64,000 bases of DNA from Acetobacter lovaniensis (GCF_014207635.1 NZ_JACHIE010000009.1:1-64000), one strand, 5' to 3'; shown: positions 34,019-42,621, counted from the stretch's first letter. Notes: generated by a model not told the origin, from the sequence alone. Numbers and translations: made by a program.

Positions 34019-34140
34019 ACACAGACCCCGAGATACCGTTAAGACGCAGGGAACCGCAAGGAGACGAAAAAACGGCTGTTTTTGGCGGGTCTATAAAAAG
34101 CGATGATGCAGGGTGACGCAACGAACCGCACGGATTACCT

Positions 34141-34168
34141 TTTCAAATGACTCCGGATTGACTCCGGA
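34141..34168 (+). repeat. TGACTCCGG-type repeats near attL, candidate integrase arm sites
   Basis: TTTCAAATGACTCCGG followed by ATTGACTCCGG. Related copies stand at 33890-33918 (outside attL) and 45992-46020 (inside attR), each as TTTCAAATGA, a CCG-containing spacer and GACTCCGG. Their placement around both att sites fits arm-type binding sites for the element integrase or its excisionase. Confidence 0.5.
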
Positions 34169-34220
34169 AAACGGCATCAGCGGGTGCAGGAGGGGGACAG
34201 GTGCCAAAAATTCGGGCCGG

Positions 34221-34347
34221 GTTACACCAGATACGGTGTAATAGGTGTATCAGGTGTAACACTCATATATATTATATTGATTTTATTGGGTTTTTTGGCT
34301 CTCAGACTGCTACACCTCTCCATTCCGTGAGGTGTAGCAGGTGTGAC
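34221..34347. repeat. Left iteron cluster (GGTGTANNA, 9-bp spacing)
   Basis: Seven copies of GGTGTA or GGTGTG with a following N-C/T occur: + strand at 34235, 34244, 34253 (exact 9-bp steps), 34331 and 34340 (9-bp step), and minus strand ending at 34221 and 34309. An AT-rich tract (34264-34290) lies between the two groups. This is the layout of a replication origin with initiator iterons. It also lies in the integrase promoter, so a regulatory role is possible. Confidence 0.65.
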
Positions 34348-34367
34348 AGATGCACCGGAGGGGCCGC

Positions 34368-35702
34368 ATGAAGCTGACAAAATCGGAAATAGACGCCCTC
34401 ACCTGCCCGCCGGATAAGCGGGACGTGATGTTTACCGATAGTGAGGTGAAAGGCTTTGCCGTGCGGGTAAACGCCACCGGCACCAAGACTTTCCTGTTCA
34501 ACTACCGCTTTGCTGGTAAGCCTAAACGGCTGGTGCTGGGGCAGTATGGAGCCTTAACACTGGCACAGGCCCGTAAACTGGCCGAGGCGGCACGGGGCCG
34601 CGTTATGGCGGGCGGAGACCCTGCTGGCGATAAAAAGGCACAGGTGCAGGAGTATCAGGCGCAGGTGGCCGAACAGGCCGCACAAGCTGCCGCCAATGCC
34701 TTAACGCTGGATGTGCTGATAGACCGCTGGCTTGCCGGGGCATTGCGTGACCGGGCTGCCAGCTACCGGCGCGATGCTCCACAGCGCATACGCTACGCCC
34801 TGCCCCACCGGCTTGACCGTTCAGCCCACACCATTACGCAAGCGGAGGTGCAGGCCCGGTTGGATGAAATAGCTGAGGACCACCCGACCACATCCCGCCG
34901 ACTCCATGCCTATGGCCGGGCCATGTATGGCTGGGCAGTCAAACGCGGGCTGGTGCCAGACAACCCGTTCTCTGCCGCGATTGTGGAAGGCCGCGAAGTC
35001 TCCCGCGACCGGGTATTGTCCGATGCGGAACTGGGAGAGTTCTGGCGGGCTTCCGGCCTACTGCCTTACCCGTTTGGCCCGTTCTTTCGCCTGCTGGCGT
35101 TAACCCTCCAGCGCAGGAATGAGGTGGCGGGGATGCAATGGAGCGAGATAGCCCCCGACCTTTCAACCTGGACCATTCCGGCCGAGCGGGCCAAGAACGG
35201 CAAAGCCCATATTGTCCACCTATCCGAACCGGCCCGGCATGTGCTGGCAGGGCTACACCGGCAGACCGACCCAAAGACCGGGACCATATCCCCCTTGGTG
35301 TTTACCTGCACAGGCAGAACGCCCATTTCCGGCTTCTCGGCTGCCGTGGCACGGCTGGAAGCCCTGATTATGCGCGAACGGGCCGAGCAGGCCAGCAGTG
35401 GGCAAAAAAAGCGGGAAAAAAGCCCCTCCACCCTGCAAGCTACGATGGGGTGGAGATTGCATGACCTCCGCCGCACGGGTGTGACCGTAATGGCCCGGTT
35501 AGGGATTGGCCCCCATGTGGCCGATAGAGTGCAGAACCATACGGAAGGCGCCATTAAAGGCGTTGCAGCCGTTTACCAGCGCCATGAGTTCCTGACGGAG
35601 CGGGCGGCGGCGCTGGATGCGTGGGCTGGGCATGTGCTGAGTGTGGCTTCCAGTCTGGGAATCGAACCCACGGCAGGGAATGTAGTACAGCTTAAAAGGT
35701 AA
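34368..35702 (+). CDS. int: Tyrosine integrase of the tRNA-Lys element
   Basis: 444 residues from the ATG at 34368, which follows GGAGGGG; an upstream ATG at 34350 lacks such a site. The N-terminus (LTKSEIDALTCPPDKRDVMF, TDSEVKGFAVRVNATGTKTF) is the P4-integrase arm-binding domain. The catalytic domain has Arg in LTLQRRNEVAGMQW, Lys in RAKNGKAHIVH, the HDLRRTG box, His in VQNHTEG and Tyr in VAAVYQRHEF. It starts 350 bp from attL and is convergent with the RhuM gene, one base between their stops. Confidence 0.95.
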   Translation: MKLTKSEIDALTCPPDKRDVMFTDSEVKGFAVRVNATGTKTFLFNYRFAGKPKRLVLGQYGALTLAQARKLAEAARGRVMAGGDPAGDKKAQVQEYQAQVAEQAAQAAANALTLDVLIDRWLAGALRDRAASYRRDAPQRIRYALPHRLDRSAHTITQAEVQARLDEIAEDHPTTSRRLHAYGRAMYGWAVKRGLVPDNPFSAAIVEGREVSRDRVLSDAELGEFWRASGLLPYPFGPFFRLLALTLQRRNEVAGMQWSEIAPDLSTWTIPAERAKNGKAHIVHLSEPARHVLAGLHRQTDPKTGTISPLVFTCTGRTPISGFSAAVARLEALIMRERAEQASSGQKKREKSPSTLQATMGWRLHDLRRTGVTVMARLGIGPHVADRVQNHTEGAIKGVAAVYQRHEFLTERAAALDAWAGHVLSVASSLGIEPTAGNVVQLKR

Positions 35703-35703
35703 T

Positions 35704-36744
35704 CTAATCGCTCTTAGGCTTACGGGAACGACGAGTCTGCCGTGTTTTCTGCTCGATTTCTCCCAGAGCCGCACTCACATCAATGTCAGGCTCGCTTTCT
35801 GCCAGTTTGCGGGCGGCTTCCTTACGGGCGGCATCAAACTCTGCATAGCGCCTGTGGGCAATCGTATCGGCGCTCATTTTAGACCTGTTCCCGGCCCCAT
35901 GGAGAACAGGCAGTTCGTTGCTTGCCAGAAAACGGTCAAGAATCCCTTCCCATTCAGCCAGCTTGATTGTGAGCCGCCGCCTTGCACGTAAATCGGCTGT
36001 ATCAAGGAACATGCTTACGATCTGATTAAGCTCGCGAATTTCAAGGTCACCCAAATAGTTCTTGGCAACCGTCACATCATCCTTCCGGACGCGGCCATGC
36101 TTCCATGCTGTCAGCCCCATGTTGGGAGCGGTAGCACTGGAACGCTCAATGATAAGCTCTGCCGCTGTATGGGTGGTTACGGCATAAAGCATTTTGTTCT
36201 GGATGGTGGCATAGAACGCGAGTGCGGCACGGCTGCTAGGCTCGTAATCATCACTAAGGGCAAGAATGTCCCGCACCTTCCGATAAAACTGAGCCTCCGA
36301 AGCACGAATAGCTTGGATGCGCTCAAGCAACTCATCAAAATAATCAAACTCTGGGTCTTTCAGGCGTTCATCATCCATGACAAACCCTTTGACCAGATAC
36401 TCTTTTAAAACTCCGTTTGCCCAACGGCGGAACTGGGTCCCCCGAGGTGAACGGACCCGGTAGCCAACGGCAAGAATAATATCTAAATTATAGTATTGAA
36501 TTTGACGTTCTACGCTGCGCTCACCCTCAACTTGAACTGTCAAGGATTCCTTGATTGTTCCTTCTGGCGTCACCTCACCTTCTACCAATAGATTTTTAAT
36601 ATGTAGGCTTATGTTCTGCTTAGTTGTGTCAAATAGTTCTGCCATTTCAATTTGATTGAGCCAGACTGTTCCCCTTGCAGCTTTTAACTGGATGATAGCT
36701 AATCCATCTTCAGTATTATAAAGAATAATCTCGCCATTGTTCAT
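35704..36744 (-). CDS. RhuM-family protein
   Basis: 346 residues matching the RhuM family first named in a Salmonella pathogenicity island: GEIILYNTEDGLAIIQLKAA, TVWLNQIEMAELFDTTKQNI, QIQYYNLDIILAVGYRVRSP, RGTQFRRWANGVLKEYLVKG, and a C-terminal Fic/Doc-like helical region (MLYAVTTHTAAELIIERSSA, LNQIVSMFLDTADLRARRRL). The N-terminus resembles phage antirepressor/KilA-type DNA-binding modules. The biochemical function is unknown; the family is frequent on mobile elements. It is more AT-rich than the neighbouring integrase, which suggests separate acquisition as cargo. It is transcribed with the DUF4236 gene upstream of it. Confidence 0.9.
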   Translation of the reverse strand: MNNGEIILYNTEDGLAIIQLKAARGTVWLNQIEMAELFDTTKQNISLHIKNLLVEGEVTPEGTIKESLTVQVEGERSVERQIQYYNLDIILAVGYRVRSPRGTQFRRWANGVLKEYLVKGFVMDDERLKDPEFDYFDELLERIQAIRASEAQFYRKVRDILALSDDYEPSSRAALAFYATIQNKMLYAVTTHTAAELIIERSSATAPNMGLTAWKHGRVRKDDVTVAKNYLGDLEIRELNQIVSMFLDTADLRARRRLTIKLAEWEGILDRFLASNELPVLHGAGNRSKMSADTIAHRRYAEFDAARKEAARKLAESEPDIDVSAALGEIEQKTRQTRRSRKPKSD

Positions 36745-36786
36745 ATCCCCTCTCCTTTCTCAACCTTTCAACCAAGGCATCAGGCC

Positions 36787-37914
36787 TTACTCTGTCATCT
36801 CAACAATTCCAGACATTGCCGGAGCATCTATTGTTGGCAAACGAAGGGGTTGAATCGAATTAATGAATGAAGTCGCCACACCACTCTTAGAAAACTCGAC
36901 CAACTCATTAAGCCCACTTTCACTTCTTAACTGTAAAGCCTCATAAAGGCAGATTGGAATGCGAGGATTAACTTTGAAACGACGATCTGGTCCCCCGCTT
37001 TTGTTAGGGTGTTTCCATGTATGCCCAACCACTTTGGCATCGCTCGGTATCTTTCCTTCTTCAATGAAACGGCTATCTTGGGACCGCAATTGTAAATCGG
37101 AATACCCAACTGCCCCAATTTTGATCCCATCATCCACAAGCGCTACATCTGGCAGAAAATAAATAATCTGCTTCCCTACGTGCAAAGCAGGCGGAATAAT
37201 GTTGCTCTTAACCTCTCGCGGCAAAGCATATTTCAACTTAGTCGGTTTTTTGCGAATAATATAAGAAGCTCCAGCATTACGCTTCCAAGTAGTTATATCT
37301 GTAACAGCCCCTCCTGCCTCAATATGCCATTTGCCTCTAGCCGCAATTAAACTATCAAATGCTGCTGTCATGTCACCGAAAGACGACTGGACGCTACCTT
37401 CTAGATCATAAAATAAAACTGTTGTGCGGCGATATGAATCGAGCCAGCGGCCTATACCCCACAAAAGAGGGCTCAACATAAATAAAAAAACAAACCCAAC
37501 ATCTACCGTGAAAGCTCCAACAATTGAAACGGCCAATGTCCACCAAAAAAACATCGGGGCAAAGTGCATTTGCTTACGTTTAGTGTTCATATCGTCCAAA
37601 ATATCTTGGTATGCTTCATTACGCATTTCCAAAACATCTCCAGATTCCACTTCAATCATCTGGACATTTTCTACCGCGACAAATTCTGTTTTTGGAGGCT
37701 CAACATCTTTACAGACACGCTTAACATGTTTTTCTCCTGCCCTGCCTATCGAAGCCCGATAGTAAATGCCTCCTCTGCCAGCATGAACGTAGTGCCCTTT
37801 TGGTCCGGTTCCTATTCGAAGGCCTCGAACCCCCACAGAAACGCCGATACCACCTTTTGAAAAATTAAAACGAAATGGACCCGCTTTTACTGATTTTTTA
37901 AGGTAAATTGGCAT
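36787..37914 (-). CDS. DUF4236 membrane protein
   Basis: 375 residues from the ATG at 37914 (MPIYLKKSVKAGPFRFNFSK). The first 55 residues are the DUF4236 domain (KGGIGVSVGVRGLRIGTGPK, GHYVHAGRGGIYYRASIG). After a soluble stretch come two hydrophobic helices (FFWWTLAVSIVGAFTVDVGF, VFLFMLSPLLWGIGRWLDSY), then a C-terminal cytoplasmic part rich in beta strands (GKQIIYFLPDVALVDDGIKI, YSDLQLRSQDSRFIEEGKIP). The family has no proven function. It is AT-rich, lies 42 bp before RhuM on the same strand and follows an XRE gene, forming a three-gene leftward unit. Confidence 0.8.
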   Translation of the reverse strand: MPIYLKKSVKAGPFRFNFSKGGIGVSVGVRGLRIGTGPKGHYVHAGRGGIYYRASIGRAGEKHVKRVCKDVEPPKTEFVAVENVQMIEVESGDVLEMRNEAYQDILDDMNTKRKQMHFAPMFFWWTLAVSIVGAFTVDVGFVFLFMLSPLLWGIGRWLDSYRRTTVLFYDLEGSVQSSFGDMTAAFDSLIAARGKWHIEAGGAVTDITTWKRNAGASYIIRKKPTKLKYALPREVKSNIIPPALHVGKQIIYFLPDVALVDDGIKIGAVGYSDLQLRSQDSRFIEEGKIPSDAKVVGHTWKHPNKSGGPDRRFKVNPRIPICLYEALQLRSESGLNELVEFSKSGVATSFINSIQPLRLPTIDAPAMSGIVEMTE

Positions 37915-37924
37915 AATTTGATCC

Positions 37925-38152
37925 TTAAATTTTAAGAATTTCAACTATTCTTTTCAATTTCAACCTAACCCCGGCCCCTCCGCCGTTTTCAGGAATGAAC
38001 TCGACCCCGGCGGCTTCTAGTGCAGAGCGGATAGCTTCTACTGTGCTGGCTTTTAGTTCTTCGCCTCGTTCAAGGCGGGCAATGGTATCAGGAGAAACAC
38101 CTGCTTCTTTAGCAAGGTCTCGTACTCCCCAGCCAATAGCTACACGGGCCAT
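37925..38152 (-). CDS. Small XRE regulator
   Basis: 75 residues from the ATG at 38152 (MARVAIGWGVRDLAKEAGVS, PDTIARLERGEELKASTVEA, IRSALEAAGVEFIPENGGGA), a lambda-repressor-type helix-turn-helix. Family members often begin a few residues earlier (xxAQCRMAR); here a TTG at 38173 would give such an N-terminus (LLAVQCK), so the start is uncertain. Its stop is 10 bp before the DUF4236 start. It is divergent from the small membrane-protein gene and may act as the switch of this element. Confidence 0.75.
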   Translation of the reverse strand: MARVAIGWGVRDLAKEAGVSPDTIARLERGEELKASTVEAIRSALEAAGVEFIPENGGGAGVRLKLKRIVEILKI

Positions 38153-38317
38153 TTTACATTGAACAGCTAACAAAATCCGAACCCTGATACGATTTTTCCA
38201 TTGCAGATTTATCGTAACTGTGTTCGGATAATAGGGCAATGCACTTTGCGGCCAAATGGGGAGCTTGGACCCTCCCACACTTGGCCTGACCACAACCGCT
38301 CGTATCAGGAGACGGTA

Positions 38318-38563
38318 ATGGCTAACCACGCCTATACCATGCCCAGCAAATGCTTGGCAGTGCTTACCCTTGCTCGCCTGCATGGCGATGCTCTGGCCGC
38401 CATTGGCGCGGCTGGCCTTTGTATGCTGGCTCTGGCAGGCTTTCTGCACCCCGAACACCTGCAAGCCCCCTCCGGCCAACAGGCACACTACACGCAGCCC
38501 CAACACAAACCCGCCAAGCTTTACATGGCCTGCCTGCTCCCCAGTCCGGAGGTGGCAGAATGA
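38318..38563 (+). CDS. Small membrane protein
   Basis: 81 residues from the ATG at 38318 behind AGGAGA. One hydrophobic segment (DALAAIGAAGLCMLALAGFL) is followed by a His/Gln/Pro-rich soluble tail (QAPSGQQAHYTQPQHKPAKL). It overlaps the next gene by an ATGA. No family is recognised. It is the first gene of the rightward block. Confidence 0.55.
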   Translation: MANHAYTMPSKCLAVLTLARLHGDALAAIGAAGLCMLALAGFLHPEHLQAPSGQQAHYTQPQHKPAKLYMACLLPSPEVAE

Positions 38564-39006
38564 ACCAGATGCAGACTGCCCCCACGGGCCTGTCCCGCCG
38601 TGGTGCTCTTGCCTCCGTATTGGCTGCCACAGTGGCCGCCATGCCCGTCATGGCCTGTGCCACTACCACCAATGCGGATAGCGCCGCTCTGGCCCTCTGT
38701 GCTGCGTTCTGGCAGGTGCACGGGCGCATTAGGGCAATGGATACAGACCCGGAGTTACCCTACGGCTCGCCAGAGCAAAAACGGTTTGAGGCGGATCTAG
38801 CCAAGCTGTGCGGGCAGGAAGTGGATATTCTAAGCCAGCTTGCCAACACCCCAGCCCACACCACGGCAGGCCAGCAGGGCAAGGCAGCCATCCTGCGGGC
38901 AATCCTCCCCACTGCCTTTGCAGACTTTGACCTTGGCATAGAATGTGAGGAAATCCGGCTGGTTATGAGCCTGCTGGATGATCTGGCCGGAGGGCTGGCA
39001 GCATGA
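38560..39006 (+). CDS. Secreted protein with Tat-like signal, copy 1
   Basis: 148 residues. The N-terminus MNQMQTAPTGLSRRGALASV has a twin arginine followed by a hydrophobic stretch (ALASVLAATVAAMPVMACA), like a Tat or lipoprotein-type signal. The mature part is a helical bundle (ALALCAAFWQVHGRIRAMDT, DFDLGIECEEIRLVMSLLDD). The next gene encodes a protein with the same LSRR signal plan. Both are linked by ATGA overlaps. Function is unknown; such tandem pairs occur on elements of acetic acid bacteria. Confidence 0.65.
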   Translation: MNQMQTAPTGLSRRGALASVLAATVAAMPVMACATTTNADSAALALCAAFWQVHGRIRAMDTDPELPYGSPEQKRFEADLAKLCGQEVDILSQLANTPAHTTAGQQGKAAILRAILPTAFADFDLGIECEEIRLVMSLLDDLAGGLAA

Positions 39007-39431
39007 GCAAGCCACACCCCACACAAACCGGCCTATCCCGCCGCACAGCACTGGCCGGGGTTCTGGCCCTTGCCGGTAGTGCTGCCCCCGCTCTGGCCGC
39101 CTCTGCCACGCCAGATGATGCGGAATTGCTACGGGTGGTTCAGGCCGGGCTGGAGGCCGATGCAACTTTTTGCCAGCTATCCGAGGCATGGAGCCATACA
39201 GTTGACATACCGCCGCATGTGGAAGCTCAGGAACTCACGCTAGCAGATGCCCTGTCCGATAAATGGGATGAGGCCGGGAGCCTGCAAGCCCATACGTTGT
39301 CTGGGCTACAGGCCAAAGCCCGGTTGGCCCTTACCGCCATGCCCCTTAACCGCAACGGCACAGTCAGCCCCGGCGCTCCGGAATACCTTGCGTGGTCGCT
39401 CTGCCGTGACCTGCTGAGGGTGGCAGCATGA
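39003..39431 (+). CDS. Secreted protein with Tat-like signal, copy 2
   Basis: 142 residues with N-terminus TQTGLSRRTALAGVLALAGS and a signal cleavage-like PALAA. The mature part is helical (AELLRVVQAGLEADATFCQL, APEYLAWSLCRDLLRVAA). It shares signal layout and size with the preceding product, so the two probably arose by duplication and diverged. The start overlaps the previous stop by 4 bp and its stop overlaps the next frame. No domain is recognised. Confidence 0.65.
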   Translation: MSKPHPTQTGLSRRTALAGVLALAGSAAPALAASATPDDAELLRVVQAGLEADATFCQLSEAWSHTVDIPPHVEAQELTLADALSDKWDEAGSLQAHTLSGLQAKARLALTAMPLNRNGTVSPGAPEYLAWSLCRDLLRVAA

Positions 39432-40267
39432 TAGCCATGCAACAGCCCTCCGCTGGTTCCCTATTGCCAATTCCCGTTTTGTTCCCCATCGTGGAGCCAA
39501 GTGCGGCTAGGTTTGGCCGCCGAACGCCTGCCCCCCATGACAGGCCCGCCGCGCTCCCTTCCTATACTCATGGGGGTAACCGGCGTGGGGCGGTTGTGAC
39601 AAAGTTAAGCGATTTTTGCGCGAAAAAGAGTGTGCCTGAAACAAAGGATGGGCATGGTTCTCTTTCCCTAGAATCAGGTGCACCTCTTACCCCTGATAAG
39701 GAAGAAAGAAAGCCCACAGCAGAAAAAGAACCTACAGATGAAATAAGCTTGTGGTTGTCGGAAGCTGTTAAAAACAAAAAGAATGACACTGAGTTTCCAC
39801 TGGTAACAGCTTTTCGGGAACATTTTGGACTAAAAAACTTAGAACTGATGAAAGCTCTATGTGCTTTTGGAACAGAAAAATACGCTGAAGAGCTATTGGA
39901 AAATCGTTACAAAAGAAACTCCGGAAAACCATATGATAGCAACCGGTTCCGGCCTCTATTCTGCAAACTTAAATCTGATATAGAACAAAAATTACGGTCT
40001 GGAGATCTAATTGCTACAGCCATAGACAATGGCATGTATAGTTTGGATGAACGAGAGGAGTTATCGAAAGAATTTTGGAACTTACACAATGTAAGCGGCT
40101 ATCCGATTGGTCATTATCATTCTCCATTCGAAAAGATCACACCACCTTGGCGTGATATTCAAATTTCCATGTCTGATACTCCCCAAAAGAACAATGTCTC
40201 ATTAAATTCCAAAAATCAGAAAGAATTAGTTAAAAACAAAGGTGGAAGACCTTCAAAACATGATTAG
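39428..40267 (+). CDS. Hypothetical protein with mosaic composition
   Basis: The frame opens at an ATG that overlaps the previous stop and gives 279 residues. The first 55 or so are Pro/Arg-rich and GC-rich; from VVTKLSDFCAKKSVPETKDG on, the protein and DNA are markedly AT-rich and Lys/Glu/Asn-rich (LWLSEAVKNKKNDTEFPLVT, AFREHFGLKNLELMKALCAF). It ends VKNKGGRPSKHD. An internal GTG at 39597 could be the real start. No known domain is seen. The abrupt shift suggests that a foreign gene joined the operon here. Confidence 0.5.
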   Translation: MIAMQQPSAGSLLPIPVLFPIVEPSAARFGRRTPAPHDRPAALPSYTHGGNRRGAVVTKLSDFCAKKSVPETKDGHGSLSLESGAPLTPDKEERKPTAEKEPTDEISLWLSEAVKNKKNDTEFPLVTAFREHFGLKNLELMKALCAFGTEKYAEELLENRYKRNSGKPYDSNRFRPLFCKLKSDIEQKLRSGDLIATAIDNGMYSLDEREELSKEFWNLHNVSGYPIGHYHSPFEKITPPWRDIQISMSDTPQKNNVSLNSKNQKELVKNKGGRPSKHD

Positions 40268-40297
40268 GCACAAATATCTGCTATTTTTTATTACTAT

Positions 40298-40486
40298 ATG
40301 ATAGAAAATGGTGAGCCTGATTTAAATATGTATGGTGAACAAGCCCGCGCAGTAGAGTTTATACAAAAGGCTCTTTCCGCGTTGAATGTAATGGAAGCAA
40401 GCGACAGTGATTTGCGGGCATGGATTAAAGATACCAGCGCCATGGCATCACGTCTCAAAAAGCTAGGGATAACTACCGAAAACTAG
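40298..40486 (+). CDS. Small hypothetical protein
   Basis: A 62-residue acidic helical frame (EQARAVEFIQKALSALNVME, DSDLRAWIKDTSAMASRLKK) in the same AT-rich patch as the preceding gene. No clear ribosome-binding site precedes the ATG. Composition is protein-like, but the call is tentative. Confidence 0.4.
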   Translation: MIENGEPDLNMYGEQARAVEFIQKALSALNVMEASDSDLRAWIKDTSAMASRLKKLGITTEN

Positions 40487-40596
40487 GTTTTCGGCAATCT
40501 CGGCAGATTGTTCACCGGAAATACAGTTCCATCCCTTCACGCACCGAGCGGCTAACACATACCGCAATGTGCCTGTGAAACGGGGAGTTTTTCGTA

Positions 40597-40902
40597 ATGC
40601 CGACAATGGCACCAATTCAGAATGACAAGGCAAGACAGATGGGCACGGTTGCTCATTTTCCTGCACACCACCACAAGGAAGTCATAGCGCCGCTGGTGGT
40701 TTCAGAGGCTAAGGCCGCCGCAATGGTTGGCCTTGCTCCACGCACCTTACAGAGCAAACGGCTGGACGGCTCTGGCCCGGTTTTCGTGCAGCTCACAAAG
40801 CGCCGTATTGGCTATTCCGTTCAAGCCCTCCGCGAATGGGTTGCCAACCGCTCTGTTAGCTCCACAGCAGACGCCACCACACGCTTTGGAGGTGTGGCAT
40901 GA
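40597..40902 (+). CDS. AlpA-like helix-turn-helix protein
   Basis: A 101-residue protein. Its C-terminal 65 residues are an excisionase/AlpA-type winged helix: LVVSEAKAAAMVGLAPRTLQ, SKRLDGSGPVFVQLTKRRIG, YSVQALREWVANRSVSS. In P4-type elements AlpA proteins activate the integrase or act as excisionases. It overlaps the next gene by 4 bp and lies before the primase and helicase genes. Confidence 0.75.
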   Translation: MPTMAPIQNDKARQMGTVAHFPAHHHKEVIAPLVVSEAKAAAMVGLAPRTLQSKRLDGSGPVFVQLTKRRIGYSVQALREWVANRSVSSTADATTRFGGVA

Positions 40903-41573
40903 CTGACGCCTATGATCTGGACGACACTCTTCAAGGCACAGATTTTGAAGATACCTCCACCGTGCTGTGGAAAGGCGATACGCCTGAAGGCAAACCGGGT
41001 CTGCTGCTCAACCTTCTTTATTTCTTCTGGAAAATTGACTGGCACCAGCACAACACATTGGTGCGGCCTGACACAGCCTACCTTGTGACTGAGAATAGCC
41101 GTTTCTTCTCGCCCCCACCTTCGGAGGGCGTCATTCATGGCCTTATGCACGCATGGTTGCACCTAAGCAAAGTGACCATCGCTAACCAAAGCTATGAGGA
41201 ATTGTGTGCAGGCAGCCAAACGGAGGGAGCAAAAGAACGCTTCATTCCACTGGCGCCTGCCCTCCGCTGGTTCTGGATGGGTCTTGAAAACGACGACCGC
41301 GCCATAGAGGCCAGAAAGTGGCTCACTGCTATTGGGTGGGAGAAAATCGTCAAGGACGCGGCGGCTCGGGATAAAGCAACACGCGCAATTCTTGCCGGGC
41401 AGGCAGAAGGCCATACCTTCTCGATTGAGGAAATGCCTGAATATACCCGCGCACGAAAGGCAGCAGAGTCCCGCTTTGAAGCAGACATGCAGACTTGGAT
41501 GCGTGGTGGAGCCATTGGCCCGATACCTGCCCTAAAAGACTATCCACCAGAGGTGCAACATGCGGCGGCCTAG
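40899..41573 (+). CDS. Hypothetical protein before primase
   Basis: 224 residues, soluble, with Trp-rich stretches (LNLLYFFWKIDWHQHNTLVR, RWFWMGLENDDRAIEARKWL). It overlaps the AlpA-like gene by 4 bp and the primase gene by 14 bp, so it belongs to the replication operon. I do not recognise a family. A role in replication or its control is inferred from coupling only. Confidence 0.65.
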   Translation: MTDAYDLDDTLQGTDFEDTSTVLWKGDTPEGKPGLLLNLLYFFWKIDWHQHNTLVRPDTAYLVTENSRFFSPPPSEGVIHGLMHAWLHLSKVTIANQSYEELCAGSQTEGAKERFIPLAPALRWFWMGLENDDRAIEARKWLTAIGWEKIVKDAAARDKATRAILAGQAEGHTFSIEEMPEYTRARKAAESRFEADMQTWMRGGAIGPIPALKDYPPEVQHAAA

Positions 41574-42621
41574 TGCTTCCGAACTGGCCCGGCTTCTGGC
41601 CGCTCGTATTCAGCAACTCGTCACCGAGTTGCTGCCTGCGGGACAGCGCGATGGGCATGAATGGCGCTGTGGGTCGCTGGCGGGCGAAAAAGGGCAATCT
41701 TTGGCTGTGCACCTTAGCGGGCAACGTGCAGGCGTGTGGTGTGATTTTAGCTCTGGCGAACGCGGTGACAGTCTTGATCTTGTCGCCTCTGTTCTGTTCA
41801 ATGGTGACAGGCGCTCCGCAATGGCATGGGCCAACACATGGCTGGGGCTGGCGAACAACGCGCCACTAGCCCCCGTCCAGCGCCCTCCGGTTCAAGAAAA
41901 ACTGAATAGTCCTGAACTGGACAAGGAAGCACAGCAGCGCAGAGCCAAGGCCCGGCGGCTGTGGCAGGATGCAACGCCCGGCATTGCGGGCACTCCAGTT
42001 GAACACTACCTGCAAGGCCGTGGCATAGACCTGCGCTTGCTTGGCCGTGCGCCGGGTGCGCTGCGCTTCCATCCCGCCGTGTGGTGTGCGGAGGTGCAGC
42101 GCCCGTTGCCTGCCATGCTGGGCGCTATCTGTGGACCAACGGGTAAGATGGTTGCGGTGCACCGCACATGGCTGGCACAGGCACCCTCCGGCGCATGGGG
42201 CAAAGCTGAACTGGCAAACGCTAAAAAGGTGCTGGGCAGTTTTGCAGGTGGGTGCATCCGCCTATGGCGTGGTGCCTCTGGTGCAGCCCTTGGCATGGCT
42301 CCGGATGGTGATGTGACCATTCTGGCGGAGGGCATAGAAACAGCCCTGAGTTGTGCCATTGCCTGCCCGGAATACCGTGTTCTGGCCTCTGTCAGCCTAA
42401 GCAACATGGCTGCCGTCAAACTGCCTGACACCATTACCGAAATTATTGTGGCGGCTGATAACGATGCCGGAAATCCGGCTGCGCGTAAGGCGCTGAAAGC
42501 TGCCCTTTACCAATTTGCACAGCAGGGCCGCACGGTTCGGCTCGCCGTGCCAGAAATCGAACATGGAGACTGGAACGATGTCCTCCGAAACGAACCAGAC
42601 ACAGGCCGGAACAGGTCGTGA
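41560..42621 (+). CDS. Toprim-domain primase-like protein (DUF7146 + Toprim)
   Basis: 353 residues with the same domain order as the 5961-7007 product of the left island: an N-terminal zinc-ribbon-like domain (GHEWRCGSLAGEKGQSLAVH, GVWCDFSSGERGDSLDLVAS), linker (EHYLQGRGIDLRLL, MVAVHRTWLAQAPSGAWGK) and a Toprim fold (ILAEGIETALSCAIACPEYR, IIVAADNDAGNPAARKAL) with the expected Glu and Asp residues. It is coupled to the DUF927 helicase gene, whose start lies inside this frame. Together they look like a primase-helicase pair for replication of the excised element. Confidence 0.85.
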   Translation: MRRPSASELARLLAARIQQLVTELLPAGQRDGHEWRCGSLAGEKGQSLAVHLSGQRAGVWCDFSSGERGDSLDLVASVLFNGDRRSAMAWANTWLGLANNAPLAPVQRPPVQEKLNSPELDKEAQQRRAKARRLWQDATPGIAGTPVEHYLQGRGIDLRLLGRAPGALRFHPAVWCAEVQRPLPAMLGAICGPTGKMVAVHRTWLAQAPSGAWGKAELANAKKVLGSFAGGCIRLWRGASGAALGMAPDGDVTILAEGIETALSCAIACPEYRVLASVSLSNMAAVKLPDTITEIIVAADNDAGNPAARKALKAALYQFAQQGRTVRLAVPEIEHGDWNDVLRNEPDTGRNRS

